Below, piece by piece: positions 25,433-33,967 of a stretch of DNA of 38,626 bases (position 1 is the first letter of the stretch; every line of letters begins with the position of its first letter). A program made the translations under genes and the position numbers. A model generated the notes under the pieces. That model saw nothing but the letters and a program-made list of their open reading frames with translations. It was not told where the DNA came from and made no database searches. This DNA comes from Planctomycetota bacterium (GTDB lineage Bacteria > Planctomycetota > Planctomycetia > Pirellulales > UBA1268): positions 1-38,626 of the forward strand of contig QWOP01000046.1 of NCBI GenBank assembly GCA_003669605.1, given 5' to 3'.

Positions 25433-26464
25433 ATGTACGAATCCTTCGCTCATTCCGCCGCCCTCGAAGAGCACCTGTCGCGTCCCACGCCAGGCGTCAT
25501 GTCGACCCTTTCGCGTCTCGACGGCGACGTGATTGTTCTCGGGGCCGGCGGCAAGATGGGGCCGACGCTCGCCAGGATGGTCCGTCGGGGCCTCGACGCC
25601 GTCGGGGGCGCTGATCGCCGCGTGACGGCGGTCTCACGGTTCTCCGAGCGGCGGATCGGGGAGCAGCTCGAGCGTCACGGCGTGAAGACGATTTCTTGTG
25701 ATCTGATGGACGAAGCGGCTGTGCAACGCCTCCCCGAAGCGGCACTCGTGATCCACATGACGGGGCAGAAATTCGGAACTTCCGACGCTCCGGAGCGGAC
25801 CTGGGCGGTGAACACGTTGGCTCCGGCGATCGCCGCCCGGGCATACGCCCGCTCGCGGATGGTGCTCTTCTCGACAGGCTGCGTCTACCCGCTCGTACCA
25901 GTCGCCGGGCTCGGCGCGTGCGAATCGACCCCCCTGACGCCATTCGGCGAGTATCCCAATGCCTGCGTCGCGCGGGAGCGCGTTGTCGCCTACGAGGCGC
26001 TGGCCTCGGGAATGCGCCTCCTCCAGTTTCGGCTCTGTTACGCCGTCGAGCCCCGGTATGGCGTGATCCACGATGTGGCCCGGAAGGTGGCGGCGGGGGA
26101 GCGCGTCGACCTCGGGATGGGGTTTGTGCAACTGATCTGGCAGCGGGATGCCAGCGCCCGAGCGATTCAAGGCCTGGAGGCGGCGGCGTCCCCCCCGGTG
26201 GCGCTGAATGTCACCGGTGTCGACCGGGTATCGATTCGCTCACTCGCAGAGCGCTGCGGCGAGCGGCTCGGTCGCCCCCCGCAATTCGTGGGCACGGAAG
26301 CCGACGAGGCCTGGCTCTGGGACGCCCGCGCCTGCGCGGCCCGATTCGGACCTCCGGAGACGAGCACTGCCGAGGCAGTCGACATGGTCTGCGACTGGAT
26401 TGGCCGGGGGAAAGAGTCGCTCGGCAAGCCGACCCACTTCGAGGTTCGCGATGGAGCGTTTTGA
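25433..26464 (+). CDS. NAD-dependent epimerase/dehydratase-family protein
   Basis: A 343-residue extended short-chain dehydrogenase. The nucleotide loop GAGGKMG is at residues 37-43, and the active-site Ser/Thr is in LFSTGCVYPL (about 147-148). The usual YxxxK reads Y174-P-N-A-C178, so the catalytic tyrosine is kept but the lysine is a cysteine, with Arg181 and Arg183 nearby. That suggests altered chemistry or a non-catalytic role; I believe related planctomycete homologues share it, but could not check. The segment EEHLSRPTPGV before the Rossmann fold supports the start at 25433. It overlaps the DHDPS-family gene by 14 bp. Likely modifies a nucleotide sugar or a sugar lactone (inference). 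Confidence 0.85.
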   Translation: MYESFAHSAALEEHLSRPTPGVMSTLSRLDGDVIVLGAGGKMGPTLARMVRRGLDAVGGADRRVTAVSRFSERRIGEQLERHGVKTISCDLMDEAAVQRLPEAALVIHMTGQKFGTSDAPERTWAVNTLAPAIAARAYARSRMVLFSTGCVYPLVPVAGLGACESTPLTPFGEYPNACVARERVVAYEALASGMRLLQFRLCYAVEPRYGVIHDVARKVAAGERVDLGMGFVQLIWQRDASARAIQGLEAAASPPVALNVTGVDRVSIRSLAERCGERLGRPPQFVGTEADEAWLWDARACAARFGPPETSTAEAVDMVCDWIGRGKESLGKPTHFEVRDGAF

Positions 26465-27491
26465 GGATCATGCGGCCGAAGTCGATGTCCGCCAGCGACT
26501 GCTTTCAGGCCTCGCCATTCCCGCCCATCCCCTGGCGCTCGATGCCCAGCGGAAACTCGACGAGCGGCGTCAGCGGGCGCTGTCGCGGTATTATCTTGCC
26601 GCCGGTGCAGGGGGGCTGGCCGTCGGCGTCCACACCACGCAGTTCGCCATCCGTGATCCGGCCGTGGGGCTCTTGCGGCCGGTCCTCGAAATCGCCGCGG
26701 AAGAGATGGCCCGCGCCGGCAGGCCGGTGGTGCGCATCGGCGGCATCTGTGGCCCGACTCCACAGGCAATGGCCGAGGCGACGGTGCTAGCGAACATTGG
26801 CTACGACGCTGGCCTGCTCTCGCTCGGCGGCCTCGACGGCAGCGACGACTTGTTGATCGATCACTGCCGCGCCGTGGCCGAGGTGATTCCGATTATCGGT
26901 TTCTACCTCCAGCCGGCGGTCGGTGGGCGGGTGCTGTCGCACTCCTTCTGGCGTCGGTTCCTGGAGATTCCCCGCGTGGTGGCGATCAAGGTCGCCCCCT
27001 TCAACCGCTACCAGTCGCTCGACGTCGTCCGTGCCGTCGCCCTCTCCGGACGCTCCGACGTCGCTCTCTACACTGGCAACGACGACAGCATCGTTACCGA
27101 TCTCGCCACGACGTTTGACGTCGAAGGGAAAGCGCTGCGGTTTGCCGGTGGCCTTCTTGGACACTGGGCCGTCGACACGCGGGCGGGAGTGGCGCTCCTC
27201 GAGCGCTGCCGTCCCGGCAGGCTGGACGCGGCCCTGGCCACGACCGCGGTTGCTGTCACCGATTGCAACGCCGCCTACTTCGACGCCGCGCACGCCTTCC
27301 GCGGCTGCGTGGCTGGCCTCCACGAGGTGCTCCGCCGTCAGGGGCTTCTGGCGGGCACCTGGTGCCTCGACCGACGCGAGGGACTCAGTCCGGGCCAGTC
27401 GGAGGAGATCGACCGGGTGCGGAGGGTCTATCCACACCTCTGCGATGACGACTTTATTGCCGTCCACCGAGACCGGTGGCTCTCCGGGTGA
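26451..27491 (+). CDS. Dihydrodipicolinate synthase (DapA)-family lyase/aldolase
   Basis: A 346-residue class I (Schiff-base) aldolase-superfamily protein. Lys180 in VVAIKVAPFNRYQ is the expected Schiff-base lysine and Tyr152 in IIGFYLQPAVGG the expected partner; their 28-residue spacing equals that in DHDPS. The N-terminal HTTQFA replaces the usual TT-P loop. It is longer than DapA (~290 residues) and sits in a carbohydrate cluster, so a keto-sugar-acid or related aldolase/dehydratase is more likely than lysine biosynthesis. The ATG at 26451 has GAGG upstream and overlaps the epimerase gene by 14 bp. The longer open frame upstream lies inside that gene and was not used. Confidence 0.87.
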   Translation: MERFEDHAAEVDVRQRLLSGLAIPAHPLALDAQRKLDERRQRALSRYYLAAGAGGLAVGVHTTQFAIRDPAVGLLRPVLEIAAEEMARAGRPVVRIGGICGPTPQAMAEATVLANIGYDAGLLSLGGLDGSDDLLIDHCRAVAEVIPIIGFYLQPAVGGRVLSHSFWRRFLEIPRVVAIKVAPFNRYQSLDVVRAVALSGRSDVALYTGNDDSIVTDLATTFDVEGKALRFAGGLLGHWAVDTRAGVALLERCRPGRLDAALATTAVAVTDCNAAYFDAAHAFRGCVAGLHEVLRRQGLLAGTWCLDRREGLSPGQSEEIDRVRRVYPHLCDDDFIAVHRDRWLSG

Positions 27492-27610
27492 GGCGAAACC
27501 ACCCCACGGATGGCTTTTTCCCCCGCCTGACGGTCGAATTGGCTTTCAATCGGGGTCGGGCGGCGTGCCCGTGGACCACTACAGACGTTTTCAGCGTAGG
27601 CGGCGTTGCC

Positions 27611-28936
27611 ATGGTGCGCGGACAGTTCTCTGGCGGACGGTTCTCTGGCGGACGGTTCTCTGGGAGCGGGTGGCGTTTCATCGCTTGCTGGGTGAGTGTG
27701 GTCGTCGTTTCCTTTGGTCTGCCAGCGGCATCTCAGGAGCCGGAGACCGGCAGCGGGACGACGTGGCTGCAGTGGCGCGGGGCAGCGCGGGACGGCACCG
27801 TCGGCGGGCCGACGTGGCCAGAGACCCTGGAGCTTTCGCGGCTCGAAAAAATGTGGCACGCCGATCTGGGCCCGAGTTATTCCGGACCGCTTGTCGCGGA
27901 GAAACTCATCTACGTGACCGAGACGCGGACTGCAAAGACGGAGCATGTCAGGGCGCTGGATCGGGCCACCGGCAGGGAAGTCTGGCAGGTGGAATGGGAC
28001 GGGGCGATGTCGGTGCCGTTCTTTGCCGCGAGCAATGGTTCCTGGATCCGGGCCACCCCCTTGATCGACAGGGGACGAATCTTCGTGGCGGGGATGCGCG
28101 ATGTGCTCGTGTGCCTTGATGCGGCCAGCGGCGCCGAGCAGTGGCGTGTCGACTTTGTCAAAGAGTTGAAAAGTGAAGTGCCGGCTTTCGGTTTTGTGTC
28201 CAGTCCGCTTGTTATCGGCGACGCCGTCTACGTCCAGGCAGGGGGCGGATTCTGCAAACTCGATACGGCGACAGGAAAAATTCTCTGGCGGGTGCTCGAC
28301 GATGGCGGCGGGATGAACGGCAGCGCCTTTTCCTCGCCGCTGGTGTGCACCCTCGGCGGGAGGAAGCAGATCCTGGTCCAGGGGCGGAATGACCTCGCGG
28401 CCATCGATCCTGATTCAGGGGAAGTGCTCTGGAAGCGGCCGGTGGAGGCGTTCCGGGGGATGAATATCGTCACCCCCTCGGTCAGTGACGGCAAGATTTT
28501 CACCACCAGTTATGGCGGCGGATCGTTCCTCTTCGATTCCCCGCCGGCCGGGGGGCAGCCGGGAGAGCCGCTGTGGCGCAACAAGGTGCAGGGCTACATG
28601 TCGACGCCGATCGTCCGTGACGGCCAAGCCTACGTCCACCTCCGCAACCAGCGCTTTGCCTGCCTCGATCTGACCACTGGCAAGGAGAACTGGATCACGA
28701 CGCCCTACGGGAAGTATTGGAGCCTCGTGGCCCAGGGGGAGAGGATCCTCGCTCTCGATGAGACCGGCGATCTGCGCCTGGTGAGGGCCACTCCCGAGAA
28801 GTTCGTCCTCCTCGGCGAGGCCCAGGTTTCCCAACGCGAGAGTTGGGCGCACCTTGCGGTCACCGCCGCGCCCGATGGGGCAACCGAACTTTGGATCCGC
28901 GACATCTCCGGGATCACCGCGTGGCGGTGGAAATAA
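27611..28936 (+). CDS. PQQ-binding-like beta-propeller protein, secreted
   Basis: A 441-residue exported propeller protein. The leader contains the FSGGR repeats, then WRFIACWVSVVVVSFGL, with probable cleavage after PAASQE. Propeller blades follow: QWRGAARDGTVGG, KLIYVTETRTAKTEHVRALD, DRATGREVWQVEW, VLVCLDAASGAEQWRVDF, KLDTATGKILWRVLDD, IDPDSGEVLWKRP and LDLTTGKENWITTPYG. The GxxxW-type tryptophan-docking motifs are characteristic of quinoprotein-like folds; actual PQQ binding is not shown, and many planctomycete members are not enzymes. It could be a scaffold or carbohydrate-binding protein. The stop is followed after one base by the next start, suggesting coupling with the GAF-SpoIIE phosphatase. 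Confidence 0.85.
   Translation: MVRGQFSGGRFSGGRFSGSGWRFIACWVSVVVVSFGLPAASQEPETGSGTTWLQWRGAARDGTVGGPTWPETLELSRLEKMWHADLGPSYSGPLVAEKLIYVTETRTAKTEHVRALDRATGREVWQVEWDGAMSVPFFAASNGSWIRATPLIDRGRIFVAGMRDVLVCLDAASGAEQWRVDFVKELKSEVPAFGFVSSPLVIGDAVYVQAGGGFCKLDTATGKILWRVLDDGGGMNGSAFSSPLVCTLGGRKQILVQGRNDLAAIDPDSGEVLWKRPVEAFRGMNIVTPSVSDGKIFTTSYGGGSFLFDSPPAGGQPGEPLWRNKVQGYMSTPIVRDGQAYVHLRNQRFACLDLTTGKENWITTPYGKYWSLVAQGERILALDETGDLRLVRATPEKFVLLGEAQVSQRESWAHLAVTAAPDGATELWIRDISGITAWRWK
27625..27664 (+). repeat. 15-bp tandem repeat in the leader of the propeller protein
   Basis: GTTCTCTGGCGGACG occurs twice in full and a third time in part (27655-27664), encoding FSGGR-FSGGR-FSGSG just before the hydrophobic signal segment. 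The unit length is a multiple of three, so copy-number changes would keep the reading frame. Confidence 0.75.
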
Positions 28937-28937
28937 C

Positions 28938-30227
28938 ATGACGATTGGGAACGATACAGACCGCCGCGTCGCCGACCTCGAGAAGATCCTCGATGTCACC
29001 CGGGCCCTGGGAGTGACCGTCGATCTCGATCCTCTTTTGGCGCTGATCGCCACCGCAGCGACCGACGTCCTCGATTGCGATCGAGCGACGGTGTTTGTCT
29101 GCGACCATGCCAAGGGCGAACTCTTCAGTCGCGTCGCCACTGGCATGGAAGGGGCTGGAATCCAGGAGATCCGCTTCGCCATCGATAAGGGGATCGCCGG
29201 CGAGGTGGCAACGACGGGGAAGGGGGTGAACATCCCCGATCCCTACGCCGATCCCCGTTTCAACCCCGAGTTCGATCAGAAAAGTGGATTCCGGACGCAG
29301 AGCCTGCTGACGCTGCCTTTAGGGGGGCACGACGGCAAGATCGTCGGTGTCCTCCAGGTACTCAACAAACGTGGCGGACCGTTCAACGACCGGGATGAAA
29401 GGCTGCTCTCGGCGCTTGGCGCACAGGCAGGCGTGGCGATCGAGCGGCAGGGATTGCTCGAGCAGTTTGCCGAAAAGCAGCGCATCCAGCGCGATCTCAA
29501 CATCGCCCGTGAGATTCAGCAGGGTCTTCTCCCCAAGCAACCGCCCGATTTGTCAGGCTTTGACATCGCCGGCTGGAACCAGTCTGCCGACGAGACGGGA
29601 GGCGACTGTTACGACTGGCTGATCCTTCCTGACGGCCTGTTGGCGATCACGATTGGCGATGCCACCGGGCACGGCATCGGACCGGCGCTGGTGGCAGCCG
29701 AGGCCCGGGCACTGCTCCGCGCCACCGTGATGCAGACCCGCGATCTTTCCCGCATCGTTCCGCAGGTCAACGATCTGTTGGCAGAGGATCTCCGGGAGGG
29801 GACGTTTGTGACGGCCTTCATCGGCCTCCTCGATCCAGCGACTGGTGTGGTCGACTACCTCAGTGCAGGCCATGGTCCGCTCCTCGTCTACGGGGCGGCC
29901 GATGACAGCGTGAGCGAGGTCCCGACCCATGGCCTCCCGCTGGGGCTGATACCGGGAGTGGAGTACGATCCGCCGACGCGCGTTCCGCTCAACGGTGGCG
30001 ACATGCTCCTGCTGTTCACCGACGGGTTTTTCGAATGGTCGCGGCCCGACGGCGAGCAGTTTGGCACTGAACGGCTTTCCGACATCGTCCGCCGCCACCG
30101 CCATCTCCCGGCGGCCGAAATCATCCGCCTGGTCTACGCGGCCGTGGTCGAGTTTTCGGAGGGGACGAAGCAATCTGACGACTGCACTGCGGTGATCGTG
30201 AAGCGGCGTGAGCAGTCGCTGGCCTGA
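28938..30227 (+). CDS. GAF domain - SpoIIE/PP2C-type serine phosphatase (RsbU-like)
   Basis: A 429-residue signalling phosphatase. A GAF domain occupies about residues 25-170 (ATDVLDCDRATVFVCDH; KGIAGEVATTGKGVNIPDPY; VLQVLNKRGGPF). A helical linker LNIAREIQQGLLPKQPP comes next, the standard SpoIIE entry, and then a PP2C_SIGMA domain (about 205-427). The metal aspartates are visible as Asp223 in TGGDCYDW and Asp241 in TIGDATGHG, followed by YLSAGHGPLLVY, LLLFTDGFFEW and KQSDDCTAVIVKR. Such enzymes dephosphorylate an anti-anti-sigma STAS protein in partner-switching pathways; no kinase or STAS partner is in this window. Cytosolic. The ATG at 28938 lies one base after the propeller-gene stop; the frame extends upstream but overlaps that gene. 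Confidence 0.93.
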   Translation: MTIGNDTDRRVADLEKILDVTRALGVTVDLDPLLALIATAATDVLDCDRATVFVCDHAKGELFSRVATGMEGAGIQEIRFAIDKGIAGEVATTGKGVNIPDPYADPRFNPEFDQKSGFRTQSLLTLPLGGHDGKIVGVLQVLNKRGGPFNDRDERLLSALGAQAGVAIERQGLLEQFAEKQRIQRDLNIAREIQQGLLPKQPPDLSGFDIAGWNQSADETGGDCYDWLILPDGLLAITIGDATGHGIGPALVAAEARALLRATVMQTRDLSRIVPQVNDLLAEDLREGTFVTAFIGLLDPATGVVDYLSAGHGPLLVYGAADDSVSEVPTHGLPLGLIPGVEYDPPTRVPLNGGDMLLLFTDGFFEWSRPDGEQFGTERLSDIVRRHRHLPAAEIIRLVYAAVVEFSEGTKQSDDCTAVIVKRREQSLA

Positions 30228-30279
30228 GCGGTCGGGACAGCCTCGGGCGGGACGGATCGATTGACACAAAGGACTCCCC

Positions 30280-31155
30280 ATGCCGCAGCCTCTCGCCGAT
30301 GACCAGGTCGCCGAATACCACCGCGAGGGGTATGTGATCGCCCGTGGTTTCTTCGAGCGTGACGAGGTCGATCTCCTCGGCCGCGCAGCCCGCGAAGATC
30401 GCGAACTCGATCGGCACTCCTTCGCTCGAGCGGATGGCGAGGGGGGCGTCGTCCGCCTCGCACTGTGGAATCAACCCGGCGATGGGATCTACGGGATGTT
30501 CGCCCGCTGCGAGCGGATCGTTCGCTCAGCGGAGAGGCTGCTCGGCGGCGATGTCTACCATTATCATTCGAAGATGATCATGAAGGACGCGCGCGTGGGC
30601 GGGGCCTGGACATGGCATCAAGATTACGGCTATTGGTACAATAATGGGGCCCTGTGGCCACTGCTGACGAGCGTGTCGATCGCGGTCGATCCATCAACGC
30701 GTGCCAACGGGTGCCTGCAGGTGATCCCCCGGTCGCATGAGTTGGGGAGGATCGATCATGTCCTTTCTGGTGACCAAGCCGGTGCCGACATGGAGCGGGT
30801 GGATGCCATCCTCGAGCGCCTGCCGCTGGTGCACTGCGAGATGGAGCCTGGCGACGCCATCTTCTTTCACGCCAATCTTCTTCACCGCTCGGATACCAAC
30901 CGTTCCGATTCTCCGCGGTGGTCGATGATCTGCTGCTACAACGCTGTTCGAAACGATCCCTACAAGGATTCCCACCACCCCCGCTTTACCCCGCTCGAGA
31001 TCGTGCCGGACGGGGCCATCCGTGATCTGGGAGTAAAGCGGTTTGCCGATTCGTCGGGAAATGTCGACTGGCTGGAAGTGAGTCGTGACCGCTCGGCGAC
31101 GGGGCTGGCGGATCGGGCCGCTGCATCGCCGCCGCCTGACGAGGCTGGAACATGA
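30280..31155 (+). CDS. Phytanoyl-CoA dioxygenase (PhyH)-family protein
   Basis: A 291-residue Fe(II)/2-oxoglutarate dioxygenase. The iron triad is His113 and Asp115 in TWHQDYGYW plus His202 in NLLHRSDTN, and Arg213 of SPRWSM is a likely 2-oxoglutarate anchor. The N-terminal [13 protein letters not shown] is typical of PhyH. A strong ribosome-binding site (AAAGGA) precedes ATG 30280. The Gfo/Idh gene starts within its last codons (ATGA overlap), so the two are translationally coupled. It probably hydroxylates a small metabolite; the substrate is unknown. An EctD-like ectoine hydroxylase is less likely because no ectoine genes are nearby. Confidence 0.88.
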   Translation: MPQPLADDQVAEYHREGYVIARGFFERDEVDLLGRAAREDRELDRHSFARADGEGGVVRLALWNQPGDGIYGMFARCERIVRSAERLLGGDVYHYHSKMIMKDARVGGAWTWHQDYGYWYNNGALWPLLTSVSIAVDPSTRANGCLQVIPRSHELGRIDHVLSGDQAGADMERVDAILERLPLVHCEMEPGDAIFFHANLLHRSDTNRSDSPRWSMICCYNAVRNDPYKDSHHPRFTPLEIVPDGAIRDLGVKRFADSSGNVDWLEVSRDRSATGLADRAAASPPPDEAGT

Positions 31156-32306
31156 GCGACGTCGGCCCTCGATCGAGCGCCCATCTCGCAGCGCTCCCCC
31201 GCAATTCCTCCGTTGGCATTGGGTGTATCGGGGCTGGGTTCATCATGGCCGACTGCCACCTGGTGGCCTACCGTGCGGCGGGGTTTCATCCCGTGGCGAT
31301 CGCCGCTCCGCGCCGCGACGCCGCGGCGGCTGTCGCTGCGCGGCACTCGATTCCGGTGGTGCACGGCGATTGGCGTCGATTGATCGAGGACGAGCGGGTG
31401 GAGGTGGTTGATATCGCCGTTCCCCCTGATGTCCAGCCGGAGATTATCCGCGGTATTTGCCAAGCCAAGGCTCACCGCCAGAGCAGGATTCGAGGGATTC
31501 TCGCCCAGAAGCCACTGGCCTGTAACTACGCAGAAGCATTCGCCCTTGTCCGCTGCTGCCGCGAGGCGGGTGTGCGGCTCGTCGTCAATCAGAACATGCG
31601 CTACGACCACGCCGTTCGTGCCTGTGGCGATTTGCTTGCGCGCGGCGTGCTCGGGGAGCCGGTGCTCTCGACGATTGAGATGCGTGCCATTCCTCACTGG
31701 ATGCCCTGGCAGGAGCGGCAGGGCTGGGTCACGTTGCGGATCATGTCGATCCACCACTTCGACACCTTTCGGGCTTGGTTCGGCACACCGCGGCGCGTGT
31801 TCACAAGCGTGCGGAGCGACCCGCGCACCGCGGAGAAGTTTGCCCATACTGACGGCATCTGTCTTTCGATCCTCGAATATGACTCGGGGCTGCGCTGTAG
31901 CACCTTGGAAGATGTCTGGGCAGGGCCGGCCCGCGAGGGCTCCGAATCAGACTGTTTTGTGAAGTTCCGCGTTGAGGGGACTCAAGGGATGGCCCTGGGG
32001 ACGATCGGCTGGCCGCGGTACCCCGAGCGAGCACCCTCGACGCTCGACTGGACGACGAGCCTGACCGCCCACGGGGCGGGGATCTGGCACCGCCCGCGGT
32101 GGGATGAGGCCTGGTTTCCAGATGCCTTTATCGGACCGATGGCCGAACTGCTCTGCGACCTTGAGGGGTCGTGCCCGGCGGTGGCCACCGGCGACGACAA
32201 TCTAGAGACAATGGCCCTGGTAGACGCCGCCTACCGCTCGGCCCGCGAGCACCGGGCGGTAGAGGTGGCGGAGATCGTCAACGAGTCATGCACGAAAGCG
32301 GTATAA
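31152..32306 (+). CDS. Gfo/Idh/MocA-family oxidoreductase
   Basis: A 384-residue NAD(P)-dependent dehydrogenase. The Rossmann motif is [10 protein letters not shown] at residues 22-31. The usual EKP reads Q119-K120-P121 (AQKPLAC), so the lysine is retained while the preceding acid is amidated. The C-terminal domain shows [32 protein letters not shown] and [16 protein letters not shown]. Unlike the gene at 11950 it has no Tat leader and is cytosolic. The start overlaps the PhyH stop (ATGA), and the pair probably acts on one small-molecule pathway. Confidence 0.88.
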   Translation: MSDVGPRSSAHLAALPRNSSVGIGCIGAGFIMADCHLVAYRAAGFHPVAIAAPRRDAAAAVAARHSIPVVHGDWRRLIEDERVEVVDIAVPPDVQPEIIRGICQAKAHRQSRIRGILAQKPLACNYAEAFALVRCCREAGVRLVVNQNMRYDHAVRACGDLLARGVLGEPVLSTIEMRAIPHWMPWQERQGWVTLRIMSIHHFDTFRAWFGTPRRVFTSVRSDPRTAEKFAHTDGICLSILEYDSGLRCSTLEDVWAGPAREGSESDCFVKFRVEGTQGMALGTIGWPRYPERAPSTLDWTTSLTAHGAGIWHRPRWDEAWFPDAFIGPMAELLCDLEGSCPAVATGDDNLETMALVDAAYRSAREHRAVEVAEIVNESCTKAV

Positions 32307-32308
32307 AC

Positions 32309-33781
32309 ATGCCCCCCACGACCGGAAGATGGATGGAGCAGATTTCTCAGCGCATCATCCAAGAAACAATCGCCGTGGCGCTAAAGTTGTTCTGCGGGGT
32401 GGTCGTTTGGTCAGTCTGCCTGGGGTTTGTATTCCGCGGCACATGGAGTTCCTTTCTGCCGCTGACACTCGCCGTACCCGCAGCGATCTTTCTCTGGTAC
32501 AGCAGGGCGGTTCGTGAAAGGCTGATGGCTGAGATTGAACGGACCTCCGTGATGTGGTTGTTCGTGGTGGGTCTGGCGCTTCGGGTCGCATGGGCTGTGA
32601 GCAGTGGTTGGCAGCCGATAAGTGACGGGCTTGATTACGACCGAATGGCGATGAATATTCTCAATGGCCAGTGGGGGCTCGATACCTATAAACCAATTGG
32701 AACGTCGTATTTCCTCGCTCTTCACTACGCGATCTTCGGGCATCTGTACGTGCCGCCGATGATGTCGCAGTCGTTGCTTTCGGCCCTGCAGATCCCGCTT
32801 GTCTACAGCATTGTGTTGCGCGCCTCCAGCGATCGCCGTGCCGCTCTTATGGCTGCAGCGCTGCTCACCTTCTGTCTGGAGCATCTGCTGTACGTCGACG
32901 TTTTGGGGAGCGATACGCTGTTTAGTGTTCTGGTCCTGGCGGCAGTCTGGCTCGCGAGCCAGAAACAAGAAGCATCCTTTGGCTGTCAGTTTATCGCTGG
33001 GGGGTTATTGGGGCTGTCGCAATGGGTGCGCCCGACTGCCCCCATCTTTCTGGCTGCGATGGCGATCGGAATGCTCGCACGCACCGGCCAGCCAATCGCT
33101 TTCAGCCGTCGACTGCTGAGCGTCGCTTTCGTGATGGCAGGAGCAGTTGTACCGATGGGCGCGATCGTCGCCTTGAATCTGTCAACGTTGGGTGTCCCCT
33201 CCCTATCTCCCTCCCAAATGGGGGGCGCGAGCATGATGATTGGCACCAACATCGCTACCGCTGGCACATGGAGCGCCGAAGATGCCAGTCTGTACCACGA
33301 TGAGATCTGCCAGAAAGAAGTTCCTGCTGGAGTGGCTCCTGCTATCTACAGAAATCAATTAACAAAAGAAGTAGCATTGAAGCGGATTGCAGCAGATCCG
33401 ATCGCATTCACCGCCATAGCGCTGTCGCGGAAGATGCAATCATTGTGGGGAGAGCCTGCGGCGCTGTCGTGGCCTTTGTCCACACCCCGAATAGTCCGGC
33501 TTTTCAAATATCAGTGGATTGCAGCAGGGGCGAATTTCCAGTACGCGGTCTGTGCCCTGTTGATGGTCTCGGCAGCATTGAGGGTAAAGAGCGTTGTCGT
33601 CGGGCGTGATCCCGCCCTGATCGGGCTCTTGGTGGCGGCGCTTGGAAGTACGTTAGCGCACGCTTTTCTCGAAGTTCAGTCACGCTATCACTTCGCGTTC
33701 GTTCCGTTCATGGCGATGGTGCTGGCGATTGGATGTTGCAAACACCCATCCAGCCCGACGGACGTCGATCCCAATCGCTGA
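32309..33781 (+). CDS. ArnT/PMT-like membrane glycosyltransferase (GT-C fold)
   Basis: A 490-residue polytopic membrane protein with about eleven hydrophobic segments, e.g. LKLFCGVVVWSVCLGFVF, FLPLTLAVPAAIFLWY, VMWLFVVGLALRVAWAV and LLSVAFVMAGAVVPMGAIVA. The first extracytoplasmic loop holds the acidic motif PISDGLDYDRMAMNI, followed by KPIGTSYFLALHYAIFG; both fit the GT39/ArnT type, which uses polyprenyl-phosphate sugars. The C-terminus is in the membrane (RYHFAFVPFMAMVLAIGCC). ATG 32309 follows the preceding stop; ATG 32288 is an alternative overlapping that gene. The DPM-like GT2 at 37080 could supply the lipid-linked sugar (inference). The acceptor is unknown. Confidence 0.82.
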   Translation: MPPTTGRWMEQISQRIIQETIAVALKLFCGVVVWSVCLGFVFRGTWSSFLPLTLAVPAAIFLWYSRAVRERLMAEIERTSVMWLFVVGLALRVAWAVSSGWQPISDGLDYDRMAMNILNGQWGLDTYKPIGTSYFLALHYAIFGHLYVPPMMSQSLLSALQIPLVYSIVLRASSDRRAALMAAALLTFCLEHLLYVDVLGSDTLFSVLVLAAVWLASQKQEASFGCQFIAGGLLGLSQWVRPTAPIFLAAMAIGMLARTGQPIAFSRRLLSVAFVMAGAVVPMGAIVALNLSTLGVPSLSPSQMGGASMMIGTNIATAGTWSAEDASLYHDEICQKEVPAGVAPAIYRNQLTKEVALKRIAADPIAFTAIALSRKMQSLWGEPAALSWPLSTPRIVRLFKYQWIAAGANFQYAVCALLMVSAALRVKSVVVGRDPALIGLLVAALGSTLAHAFLEVQSRYHFAFVPFMAMVLAIGCCKHPSSPTDVDPNR

Positions 33782-33967
33782 TACAGCGAGTTCATCGGTG
33801 AAAGCAGTTTCGACGTTCGCTCTCGTCGCGGGACGTGTTTCAGGAGACGTGGTCGAGGTCGTCCGGAAACCCTTTTCCTGTGTCCGATTGGTGGCAAGAC
33901 TTCCCCGGCATGGGCTCAAACGGACCACGCACAAACCTCGTGAGAACCGATGCAAACGCCATGCGCA

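Noticed and set aside
26451..27491. Lysine-biosynthetic DapA
   Set aside because: It is longer than DapA, its active-site TT loop differs, and the context is carbohydrate metabolism.
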